From NCBI GenBank assembly GCA_023434855.1, contig JAEYSJ010000371.1:1-15047 (forward strand): DNA of 15,047 nt. Reading direction: 5' to 3'. The notes under the pieces were generated by a model that saw nothing but the letters and a program-made list of their open reading frames with translations, did no database searches and was not told the DNA's origin. This document shows positions 1 through 7,360 of this stretch, piece by piece. The translations under genes and the position numbers were made by a program. The DNA comes from Bacillota bacterium. GTDB lineage: Bacteria; Bacillota_C; Negativicutes; JAEYSJ01. How positions within the stretch are numbered: position 1 is the stretch's first letter; the number at the start of each line of letters is the position of its first letter.

Positions 1-377
1 TTATTAGCGTACTTCTCAATATCAGCCTGGATGTTTTGATAAAACGCATTAAAATCATCGGTATACTCCGTCCAAAGGCTCGAAAAGGTAGTGGTATCCT
101 GATGAAATACCGTATAAGACGGATTCACCGATTCCCAATAGCCTAATTCCTGATGATCATTGAAGCATGTCCGGAATTCCTGCTGCATGTTGACTGCAGT
201 GGTTACCATATAGAGCAAGACAGGATAAAGCTTTAATGATCTTGCCTTTACCGCTGGCACTAATGCCGTACTATCTATATCGGAAGTGATGCTAAAGCCG
301 CATTTTACATTCTTCAAATAATGTTCAAAATGCTGCTTGCGGTTCCAGTTTTCCATATCAATCTTGTTAAAATTCAT
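1..377 (-). CDS. cat: Chloramphenicol acetyltransferase (class A CAT), N-terminal part, truncated by window edge
   Basis: The enzyme acetylates chloramphenicol with acetyl-CoA in the cytoplasm, giving drug resistance. The 125 visible codons start MNFNKIDMENWNRKQHFEHY and continue through VKCGFSITSDID, LYPVLLYMVTTAVN, EFRTCF, GYWESVNPSYTVFHQD and TTFSSLWTEY, which is the conserved N-terminal half of clostridial and staphylococcal-type CATs. The catalytic histidine (HHxxxDG motif) belongs to the C-terminal half and lies outside the window, so integrity of the enzyme cannot be judged. The ATG at 377 is preceded at 8-nt spacing by AGGAGG (plus-strand complement at 383-389). That site is one arm of a 12-bp inverted repeat downstream of a short leader ORF, so expression is probably induced by chloramphenicol through translational attenuation. 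No stop codon is reached in frame before position 1. Confidence 0.93.
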   Translation of the reverse strand, partial: MNFNKIDMENWNRKQHFEHYLKNVKCGFSITSDIDSTALVPAVKARSLKLYPVLLYMVTTAVNMQQEFRTCFNDHQELGYWESVNPSYTVFHQDTTTFSSLWTEYTDDFNAFYQNIQADIEKYAN

Positions 378-380
378 TTT

Positions 381-421
381 TAACCTCCTAAAAAATAAAT
401 GAAGTATTCTTTAGGAGGTTA
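381..421 (-). promoter_or_regulatory. Stem-loop sequestering the cat ribosome binding site
   Basis: TAACCTCCTAAA (381-392) and TTTAGGAGGTTA (410-421) are perfect 12-bp reverse complements separated by 17 nt. In the cat mRNA the 3' arm contains the AGGAGG of cat, and the 5' arm begins with the stop codon of the MKKAEK leader. This is the architecture of cat translational attenuators. No U-tract follows the stem, so it is not an intrinsic terminator. A possible -10 hexamer (TATAAT, complement at 451-456) abuts the leader RBS too closely to be the promoter of this mRNA, so the promoter is probably further upstream, or cat may be read from the gene before it. Confidence 0.88.
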
Positions 422-439
422 CTTCTCTGCCTTTTTCAT
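419..439 (-). CDS. cat leader peptide MKKAEK (translational attenuator)
   Basis: A six-codon ORF, ATG AAA AAG GCA GAG AAG TAA, begins 4 nt after an AAGGTGA ribosome binding site (complement at 444-450) and ends 41 nt before the cat start codon. Its first five residues, MKKAE, differ by one residue from MKKSE, the stalling pentapeptide of the catA112 leader (the cat-86 leader is MVKTD). In those systems chloramphenicol stalls the ribosome with leader codon 6 in the A site, which opens the hairpin that hides the cat RBS. Here codon 6 is the last sense codon, and the TAA forms the start of the 5' stem arm, so a stalled ribosome would be correctly placed to disrupt the stem. The shortness of the leader is unusual, because known ones have about nine codons. 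Confidence 0.85.
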   Translation of the reverse strand: MKKAEK

Positions 440-565
440 GTTCTCACCTTATTATATAAGATTTAGCTGGCTAATCTGCTCAATATGGGATAAAGAGAGG
501 GCAATTCCCTTGTTATATCAAATCTTAAAACACTTTTAAAGTCTTAGAACCGATATTGAACTCTC

Positions 566-2257
566 TTATGCTATTAGGATTTCTTTATTGTCATCTAGAG
601 ATAACGTTTGCCGATATTCCTCAGCAAACATAGTCGTATTAAATTCGGCAGTCGGATCAATATTTAAAACTAGTTCTTCTAGTTCTTCGATTGAAACATT
701 GAAAAATTCTTTTCTCAAGTTTACCTTATTAACGCGTCTGTTGTTTAGAAAGGTATGCAGCTTTTGTTCTAAGGAAACAGCATCATCTGAAAAGATAAAA
801 CTGTGAACATCAAATTTAAAAGGAACACTGGCACTTCCTAATTCATTGATTCTTTCTTGAGGATCAAGTCTTCTGGTCATACCGATCTTAAACATTTTGT
901 CACCGAAAGATCCAAAGTTGCTAATGATATAGACGTTTCCAGCTTTGCCGTTTTGCAAATTGATAATCTCTTCTTTTTTATGCTCGACTTGTACAAGTTG
1001 TTCTTCGAGTTCTTTAATTCTATTATGAAGTTGTTGTAATTTTTCAGTATCTTTAGTTTCATTTATGAGGGAATTTAGGTTATCGATTTCCTTCTTATAT
1101 TTTAATTCTTCTTTTTCAACCTGCTGTTTCTGTTGTTCTAAAGCTTTCCGTTCCTCAGCTTCTTGTCTCATCTGTTCACGTAAAGCTAGTTGTTCTTGAC
1201 GAATTTGTTCTTTTTTGACGTAATATTCAAATTCAATCATCACAGCTTGCGTAAACAAATATTCGATTTCACCAATGAATTTCACCATTGTACTAGCAAT
1301 TGTTTGATTGCCATCTGCAGCGATTGAGAGGTAACGTTTTGTCATGGTGTTGACTTGATCAATAGCATCTTGGAGCTTGCCATATCGTAAATTGATAAGA
1401 ATGTTTTGCAGCTCAGCTTGTAAAGCAATTACCATAAGTTTATATAAAGCAATATTTGTTTTTGTTGTATATCGACTTTCATATTTTTTTAGTGTTTCTT
1501 TAATAATCTTTTCGTTATCTGTGTATGCTTTCTTTAAATCTCTAACATCCATAGAATGCAATTTTAGCGTTACAGTCGGTGCAAGCTCATCCAAGTATTC
1601 CTTATCTATTGATGTCAGTGTTAGTGATTCTTTATCAGCGAATTCATTAAAATACTTGTTGAATGAATGGTGCATTGCATTATAAAGACTTTTTGCTCGG
1701 CTAATCTTATTTTGAGTTAATAAAAGTGTTTTGTTCAATTTCTCAATATCAGATTCTATTTCCGTACATGTTGCTAAGTGCTCATTCTTTTGAATATTTA
1801 ACTGTTGAAGATCTAATACGATTCCGGTTTTAGCTTTGTTTAATTCTATTATCTCGTTTTTCAAATCAATAAATGCGAGCTCTTCAGAAGTTAATTTTAT
1901 TTCAGAGAGTTTGGTGTTATTATCGGTCAACTCTTCAACGGTCTTTGTTTGACTGTTGATCGTGTCTTGCAAAGCTTTTAGTTCTGTATTTTTTTGCTCA
2001 TGTTCGCTAATCATGAAATTATAAATGTAATCTTTTATATGCTTGTCCTTTAAAATAAGAAGAATTATAGCGGGAATAAGGAAGATCGGCATACTGACAA
2101 ATGCAAGTATTGCAATCGTATACCATTGATAATACCAAGGCAAAAATTTTTCTGGTTGTAAATGCTTTTCGAGTGGAGTGGAGCAAGACGCGCAATAATC
2201 CCAATTGTGATTAATCTTGTTATTACACTTTGGGCATAACTTAATCCCTTTACTCAT
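566..2257 (-). CDS. Membrane-anchored DUF4041 / GIY-YIG (T5orf172) nuclease, SNIPE-like anti-phage protein
   Basis: This 563-aa protein has, in order: a four-cysteine zinc ribbon (C8, C11, C22, C25); a hydrophobic membrane segment at about 46-70; a coiled coil at about 88-183; a helical region at about 195-345 matching the DUF4041 architecture; a second, highly charged coiled coil at about 348-436; and a C-terminal GIY-YIG domain of the T5orf172/MUG113 type at about 440-533. The nuclease domain shows GNVYI (440-444), KIGMT (457-461), the arginine of QERINEL (R469), E497, H501 and EFF (517-519). A membrane anchor with DUF4041 and GIY-YIG is the layout reported for SNIPE, which cuts phage DNA as it is injected. 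I chose the ATG at 2257 because GGGAGGG lies 8 nt upstream; the longer reading from a TTG at 2278 would put this RBS inside the gene. It lies just upstream of cat on the same strand. Confidence 0.8.
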   Translation of the reverse strand: MSKGIKLCPKCNNKINHNWDYCASCSTPLEKHLQPEKFLPWYYQWYTIAILAFVSMPIFLIPAIILLILKDKHIKDYIYNFMISEHEQKNTELKALQDTINSQTKTVEELTDNNTKLSEIKLTSEELAFIDLKNEIIELNKAKTGIVLDLQQLNIQKNEHLATCTEIESDIEKLNKTLLLTQNKISRAKSLYNAMHHSFNKYFNEFADKESLTLTSIDKEYLDELAPTVTLKLHSMDVRDLKKAYTDNEKIIKETLKKYESRYTTKTNIALYKLMVIALQAELQNILINLRYGKLQDAIDQVNTMTKRYLSIAADGNQTIASTMVKFIGEIEYLFTQAVMIEFEYYVKKEQIRQEQLALREQMRQEAEERKALEQQKQQVEKEELKYKKEIDNLNSLINETKDTEKLQQLHNRIKELEEQLVQVEHKKEEIINLQNGKAGNVYIISNFGSFGDKMFKIGMTRRLDPQERINELGSASVPFKFDVHSFIFSDDAVSLEQKLHTFLNNRRVNKVNLRKEFFNVSIEELEELVLNIDPTAEFNTTMFAEEYRQTLSLDDNKEILIA

Positions 2258-2278
2258 ATAAAGCCCTCCCGATAACAA

Positions 2279-2923
2279 ATATGTTTAAATTCTGCATATT
2301 ATGCGGAATTTAAATAGGTGATAAATACAAGGTTCTTCTAGGAGATTTAACCATATACCTTCTAGTCAAACAAGAGATAATTTTAATCTTTGAGCAAGGT
2401 TATTTGTTTTGAATAGAAAAATTGACCATAAGCGATTAGGATAATGCGTAATATGAATTTATATGTCCTGTGATACGAAACTTCTGTCACTTAATCATTT
2501 AATGAATTATGAATAATGAAAGGTCAGAAAACACAATAAGTAAGTAGTAAGAAAAACATGGAAAAATAACCTGTATCGCATTTCTAAGGGGGGAGGCGAA
2601 GTAATCCCATGGAGTTTTCTTTAGCTCGAGGGAGCATCAGTTTCATTGATATCAATAGAAGCAGGTTGTATATAAGTAGCCAGTATTATAATTTGCAGGA
2701 ATTTTCTTGTTTGTATGGTAATTTTAATTGAAATAGCTATGACAGAGTATGATGTAAATCTAATAGAAAAGAATGAAGAAAGATGCGCCTTAAATAAGGT
2801 TGGTCAAATTTTATATTTTACTGTAATAAGGAGGAGCAAAACTTATAGTCTAAAGATTAAGTAAAGAAGGAGAGCGTTTTATCGAGTTCTGTCTTTAAGC
2901 AATAGCTCCTTTGGAGGAAGCAA
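2279..2923. other. Intergenic region without a convincing gene; two short ORFs
   Basis: This 645-bp AT-rich stretch separates the minus-strand nuclease from the plus-strand cassette and should hold the promoters of both. Two short plus-strand ORFs are visible. One of 40 codons runs 2609-2731 (start MEFSLARGSI) behind a GGGGGGAGG at 2588-2596, spaced 12 nt. One of 41 codons runs 2739-2864 (start MTEYDVNLIE) without a ribosome binding site. Neither resembles a protein I know; they may be gene remnants. A weak promoter-like pair, TTGGTC (2800-2805) and TAATAA (2824-2829) with an 18-bp spacer, could serve the downstream cassette. Purine-rich SD-like runs at 2829-2836 and 2866-2874 have no usable start codon behind them. 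Confidence 0.4.
2284..2314. repeat. 14-bp stem-loop / palindrome upstream of the SNIPE-like gene
   Basis: TTTAAATTCTGCAT (2284-2297) and ATGCGGAATTTAAA (2301-2314) are inverted repeats with a 3-nt loop (ATT) and one T/G mismatch. It sits 27-57 bp upstream of the nuclease start codon, where a promoter or operator would be. No T-run follows on either strand, so an intrinsic terminator is unlikely. A dimeric regulator site or a 5'-UTR hairpin are possible readings. Confidence 0.6.
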
Positions 2924-5900
2924 ATGATGAATAAGAGGCCGTATTTTAATAGTAGAATTGAAGAACTGGAAAAAATATTTATATCAGATCAAAGTGATCT
3001 AAAGTTACTTAAAGAACTATCTCATGAACTTCAGTTTCGCAATACAGTTCGTGCTAAAAAACTCTCTAAGGATATCGCAAGAGTATTAATTAGTTGTGGT
3101 GATGAATCAAATATTTTTTTCCCGAAAGCGGGCATCATGAATTCAGGTGGGAACAACATAATTAATACGGATAAGCAAATGGATGCGGTACTAACTGTCG
3201 AAGAAAATATAGATAATGAGCAGAAAACAAACTGGCTTCTGCGTGAACAGTCTGCCCCTGTTTTATCCTGTCAGCCCCCCTTTCAAGAGCTAAATACTAA
3301 TCAGGAACAGAGGGGCATTTTGGCTACAACCATTGAAAAAACTGATGTGCCTGAGGCAGATGCAATAATATCAGCGTGGCTAACTCAAGAAATTCTTACA
3401 CCGCAGCCTCTTCCTAAAGAAGAGGATTTACGTGCATTTAATCGGCGTTTTGTTTCACTATCAGAAGTCCCGGAACCGTGGAAAGATGGACGTTTTAATA
3501 AACGGGGGAAAGAAACTGCTATTTTCTGGATGGTGTATTTAGGAGAGATTAATCTTTCTAAAGCTATGGAATCTATTCTCAAAATGTTTCCTGATGAAAT
3601 GGCTGATGAACGTTCCGAAATACGGGGAAGTACGACAATTGCAGTGCTGGTGGTTGATGCTCAAGGTCGATTGGTATCTGGTAAAACATTTTTATCAAGT
3701 TTTGCTTGGGGATATGGGAAAGTTAGAACAGGACAAATAAAAGAACTAGCATCCTTTGCAGATGCTGAACAAGCAATTAGGTTAGAAATTGAAAAACGGC
3801 TAATACATACAAATGAAGATGATGAAGTTCAACCAATAACTTCGAACGATCTTGAAAAAGTAACTGATTGGCTTATCCAAGAATTAGATTTACCACAGGA
3901 TGAGGTATGTAGACCAGGAAGTGCAATAAGGGTACCACAGTATGGCTTTTACAACGAAGAGCCAGAACCGGAACTTTTAAATAGTTTTTTTATTGATGAT
4001 CTGATTCGGGTCAGGGAGAAGTTTCTTCAAAAAGATGTTGGTAATGCTCTTTCTTCCTACCTTTGTGGATGTTCTGATGTTATCAACCAGGATATAATTC
4101 GAGATAAAGCTTTGCTTGCGAAGACCTTATCCCCGGAAAGAATCCCACTTATACGCTGGCCTGGTCCTGGGCGGCATCCATTATATTTAATGCAGCAAGC
4201 TGCAATCAACCACGCAATTAATGAGCTTGCAGATGGTGGGCTTATAGCTGTTAATGGTCCACCAGGAACAGGTAAAACAACATTATTGCGCGATATTGTG
4301 GCGAAGGTAGTGTTAGATCGAGCCGTGGCAATGTCGCAGTTTGAAAAGCCTGAAATGGCATTTAAACATATTGCTACTATGAAGACCGGACAAGCTTTTT
4401 CGCACCTATACCAATTAGATGATACGCTACTTGGACATGAGATTGTTGTAGCCTCGTCAAATAATAAGGCAGTTGAAAATATAAGTCGTGAGATTCCATC
4501 CTCAAAAGCTATAGCAGACGATTTTGAATCACCGATGCGGTATTTTCAAACAATTTCAGATACAGTTGCTGCAGGTGAGAAAGAGGTCGTTAATGGTGCT
4601 ACATGGGGACTTTCGGCTGCTGTATTAGGTAATGCTGCGAATCGGGCTGCTTTTCTAAAATCTTTTTGGTGGGACAAACAGCGAGGGATGGCGCAATATC
4701 TAAATGCGATTGTAGGCAACAAAGGATTAGATGATGAAGCTATTCCAGAAGTAGTGATAATGGAAAAGCCTCCATGTAATGAAATTGAGGCTTTAGAACG
4801 CTGGCAGATCGCTCGCAGGAGCTTTTTGGATAAAGTGGAAAAAGTTCACAATCTACGCAATAAGGCACAGGGATATTATACTGCAGTTCAACGCAAGGAT
4901 GAATTAACAAGACTTGCAGAGGTGGCAAATGAGTCATTCACTGTTGCTAAAAAGAATTTTGTTCTTGCAGAAGAAACGCTAAATGATAGTAATATCCTAC
5001 ATAAAAGATTATTAGAGACCAAACGGAATTTAACAGAAGACAGAGTAACATTGGAACGAATGAAACCGGGATTTTTCAGTCGGCTTTTTCGAACGCGAAT
5101 CTATAAAGACTGGTTTGAGCGTATGATCCTTGTTACAGACGAGATCAGTGGCGTGCGAGGAGAATTGAAGTCGGTGGCTCAGGCCGTTGAGAATGCGCAA
5201 AAGAACTATTCGATAGCTAAAGAACAACTTACTGTATCGGAGAGTGAAAAGGTTAAGGCGGATAGGGAAGTCGAAGGTATCTTAGCTTTAATTGATGAAG
5301 GGCGGAGTCTTATAGGCAATAATTTTGCGGATGCATCTTTTTGGGCGCAAAATGATGCTCAATTGCATACGGCTTCACCATGGATATTTTCAGAGTTTCA
5401 AAGAGCACGAGATGACTTGTTTGTAGCGGCTTTTGAACTTCATCGTGCCTTTATTGATGGGGCAGCGAAATTTATGCGTCACAATATTCGTGTTGCTTTA
5501 GAATTAATAAAAGGACGAGCTTTGACAGAAAAACAAGAAGTTGCAAGACGGTCTTTATGGGCGAGCTTGTTCATGGTAGTACCTGTTTTGTCTACTACAT
5601 TTGCCTCTACGTCAAGACTTTTTGGAAAGTTAGGAAAAGAGCAGATAGGCTGGCTGCTTATTGATGAAGCCGGGCAAGTACTACCGCAAGCTGCAGTAGG
5701 AGCGTTGTGGCGGGCAAAGCGGGCGATTGTTATTGGAGATCCTCTTCAGATTGAGCCAGTCGTTCCCATGCCGCCGAAACTTATAAATGCTATTTTTTCA
5801 CAGTTTGGCGTGCCAAAAGATGAATGGGCAGCACCGGATGTATCTGCGCAAATTCTTGCTGATAGAACGAGCTGGTTTGGCACCACAATTACTTCAGCCG

Positions 5901-6532
5901 ATGGTGAGATTTGGGTAGGCTCCCCCTTGCGTGTACATCGGCGTTGTCAAAAACCGATGTTTAATATCTCGAACCATATTGCATATAACGGATCGATGGT
6001 TTCTAGGACCCCTGAAGACAAGTCCCCTGTTGGAGAGGTTTTAGGCTCTAGCAAATGGATTAATGTTATTGGGGAGGCTAACAGTAAATGGTCTAGAGAA
6101 GAAGGACTAATTGCTGTAGAAATGTTGGAAAAGTTAATTGAAGCTGGGAATGAAGAGCCGGAAATATTCTTTATTACACCATTTCGGGTAGTTGCTTCAG
6201 AACTCCGACTGATGATTCGAAGAAATAGTCGAATTGCCAATAAGCTCGTACCGTCGGCATGGGAATGGACCAATGAACACGTTGGTACGGTTCATACTTT
6301 CCAAGGAAAAGAAGCGGATACGGTAGTTTTTGTCCTCGGTGCACCGCTAGATGCTTCTGGTGGTGCACGTCAATGGGCAGGAGGAGCACCCAATTTACTA
6401 AATGTAGCAATGACTCGTGCTAAACGACGTTTATATGTTGTTGGAAGTCATAAGGCTTGGAGAACCGCTGGGTATTTTCAATACTTAGCGACTTCTCTTC
6501 CAGTGATCGAGCATAAGATTTCTGATGACTAG
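2924..6532 (+). CDS. Large superfamily 1 (UPF1/DNA2-like) DNA/RNA helicase, candidate defence ATPase
   Basis: This 1202-aa protein is predicted to couple ATP hydrolysis to nucleic-acid unwinding or remodelling. All key SF1 motifs are present: Walker A GPPGTGKTT (445-453) after a Q-motif-like QQAAINHAI; motif Ia VVASSNNKAVENI (508-520); motif II DEAG (914-917) in LLIDEAGQVLPQAAVGAL; motif III GDPLQIEPV (938-946); motif IV RVHRRC (1003-1008); motif V TVHTFQGKEADTVVF (1122-1136); and motif VI VAMTRAKRRLYVVG (1161-1174), with R1165 the probable arginine finger. About 430 N-terminal residues carry no motif I recognise. A coiled-coil-rich insertion (about 620-790) lies between motifs Ia and II. The ATG at 2924 follows GGAGG at 2913-2917; an adjacent ATG at 2927 is also possible. 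It is the first gene of a four-gene plus-strand set. The insertion and long N-terminal region suit partner or substrate recognition rather than housekeeping repair. Confidence 0.88.
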   Translation: MMNKRPYFNSRIEELEKIFISDQSDLKLLKELSHELQFRNTVRAKKLSKDIARVLISCGDESNIFFPKAGIMNSGGNNIINTDKQMDAVLTVEENIDNEQKTNWLLREQSAPVLSCQPPFQELNTNQEQRGILATTIEKTDVPEADAIISAWLTQEILTPQPLPKEEDLRAFNRRFVSLSEVPEPWKDGRFNKRGKETAIFWMVYLGEINLSKAMESILKMFPDEMADERSEIRGSTTIAVLVVDAQGRLVSGKTFLSSFAWGYGKVRTGQIKELASFADAEQAIRLEIEKRLIHTNEDDEVQPITSNDLEKVTDWLIQELDLPQDEVCRPGSAIRVPQYGFYNEEPEPELLNSFFIDDLIRVREKFLQKDVGNALSSYLCGCSDVINQDIIRDKALLAKTLSPERIPLIRWPGPGRHPLYLMQQAAINHAINELADGGLIAVNGPPGTGKTTLLRDIVAKVVLDRAVAMSQFEKPEMAFKHIATMKTGQAFSHLYQLDDTLLGHEIVVASSNNKAVENISREIPSSKAIADDFESPMRYFQTISDTVAAGEKEVVNGATWGLSAAVLGNAANRAAFLKSFWWDKQRGMAQYLNAIVGNKGLDDEAIPEVVIMEKPPCNEIEALERWQIARRSFLDKVEKVHNLRNKAQGYYTAVQRKDELTRLAEVANESFTVAKKNFVLAEETLNDSNILHKRLLETKRNLTEDRVTLERMKPGFFSRLFRTRIYKDWFERMILVTDEISGVRGELKSVAQAVENAQKNYSIAKEQLTVSESEKVKADREVEGILALIDEGRSLIGNNFADASFWAQNDAQLHTASPWIFSEFQRARDDLFVAAFELHRAFIDGAAKFMRHNIRVALELIKGRALTEKQEVARRSLWASLFMVVPVLSTTFASTSRLFGKLGKEQIGWLLIDEAGQVLPQAAVGALWRAKRAIVIGDPLQIEPVVPMPPKLINAIFSQFGVPKDEWAAPDVSAQILADRTSWFGTTITSADGEIWVGSPLRVHRRCQKPMFNISNHIAYNGSMVSRTPEDKSPVGEVLGSSKWINVIGEANSKWSREEGLIAVEMLEKLIEAGNEEPEIFFITPFRVVASELRLMIRRNSRIANKLVPSAWEWTNEHVGTVHTFQGKEADTVVFVLGAPLDASGGARQWAGGAPNLLNVAMTRAKRRLYVVGSHKAWRTAGYFQYLATSLPVIEHKISDD

Positions 6533-6625
6533 CGATCTGACGATGATCCAATTTTTATCTGATCTTTCTGTAAAATAAAGATGCCCTTCATATCGGAAGA
6601 AAATATTAAAAAGGAGATTACGTCT

Positions 6626-7279
6626 ATGGTTCAGGAACAGGAAAACAAGAAAGCAGAGCTGCGTTTTAAAAACCTCCCGTTTTTACTAAATGACATGGAA
6701 CGAAAAAAGTGGATTATTGATTCATTTCCATTTAGATACAAAGAAAAAAAGTATATTGTAATATTAACTAAATATAAACAAAACGAGAGAACGCCAAGCA
6801 TGTATGCTAAAGCTAAAATAGAGTTTATACGAGTGGATAATGTCAATAACTCAATTAAAGGTTATATTGATTTTTATAATGTTCACTTTAGTAGTAGCCA
6901 AGAATTTTGCAACTTTTTTGGTGTGGAAAGAAGAAATGCAAACAGAGATTTATTTGAGGATTTCTCTGAAATATTTTCTCACTTCATTCCTAAAGAAAAA
7001 ATTATAAATAAAAGTGAGATAGAAAGGAATTTAATTGGCAGGCGTGCGGAGGGAAACAATCCTAATGCGATATATTGTTATGATGTACGTCGCAATGGAA
7101 GAAAAGAAGATGGCTCACAGAAAAAACGCAGCATAGAAAATGATAATAAAGCACAATCGTTACGTCCTGACCTATATGAAAAATTTAGGTCTGACACTAA
7201 TTTGAGCTTTTTCTTTTCAGATAGGAAAGAAGATAAAAAGACTGATAAAGAAATTTTAGAACTATTTGCAAGCCGGTAA
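6626..7279 (+). CDS. Conserved-looking basic protein of unknown function (second cassette gene)
   Basis: I do not recognise this ~217-aa protein with confidence. It is soluble, without a membrane segment or signal peptide. Its N-terminal part (about residues 1-125) alternates strands and helices: SFPFRYKEKKYIVILTKY, AKAKIEFIRVD, IKGYIDFYNVHF, then FFGVERRNANRDLF and DFSEIFSHFIP. The C-terminal ~60 residues are very rich in Lys, Arg, Asp and Glu and end with DKEILELFASR. From memory the N-terminal part resembles small Firmicute proteins labelled DUF6037, but I give that little weight. I placed the start at 6626 because AAGGAG (6611-6616) lies 9 nt upstream; the ATG at 6581, 15 codons earlier, has no Shine-Dalgarno sequence. 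It lies 93 bp after the helicase gene and is co-directional, so it is probably its partner. No catalytic motif is evident. Confidence 0.7.
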   Translation: MVQEQENKKAELRFKNLPFLLNDMERKKWIIDSFPFRYKEKKYIVILTKYKQNERTPSMYAKAKIEFIRVDNVNNSIKGYIDFYNVHFSSSQEFCNFFGVERRNANRDLFEDFSEIFSHFIPKEKIINKSEIERNLIGRRAEGNNPNAIYCYDVRRNGRKEDGSQKKRSIENDNKAQSLRPDLYEKFRSDTNLSFFFSDRKEDKKTDKEILELFASR

Positions 7280-7360
7280 GCCGAGTTAACCACATAACTA
7301 AGAGGATGTGGGGATAAAACTAGATTGCTTACACCGCATCTTTGTGTTGGAGTGATTCAA

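Noticed and set aside
490..515. Possible terminator AGGG-CAATT-CCCT between the nuclease and cat genes
   Set aside because: The stem is only 4-5 bp and no clear U-tract follows.
2258..2278. Upstream TTG start of the SNIPE-like gene
   Set aside because: The strong GGGAGGG lies inside this extension, correctly spaced for the ATG at 2257.
2924..7279. Reading the helicase and next gene as the known helicase-DUF2290 or Hachiman system
   Set aside because: I cannot see DUF2290 or HamA features in the second protein, and two further genes follow that those systems do not have.
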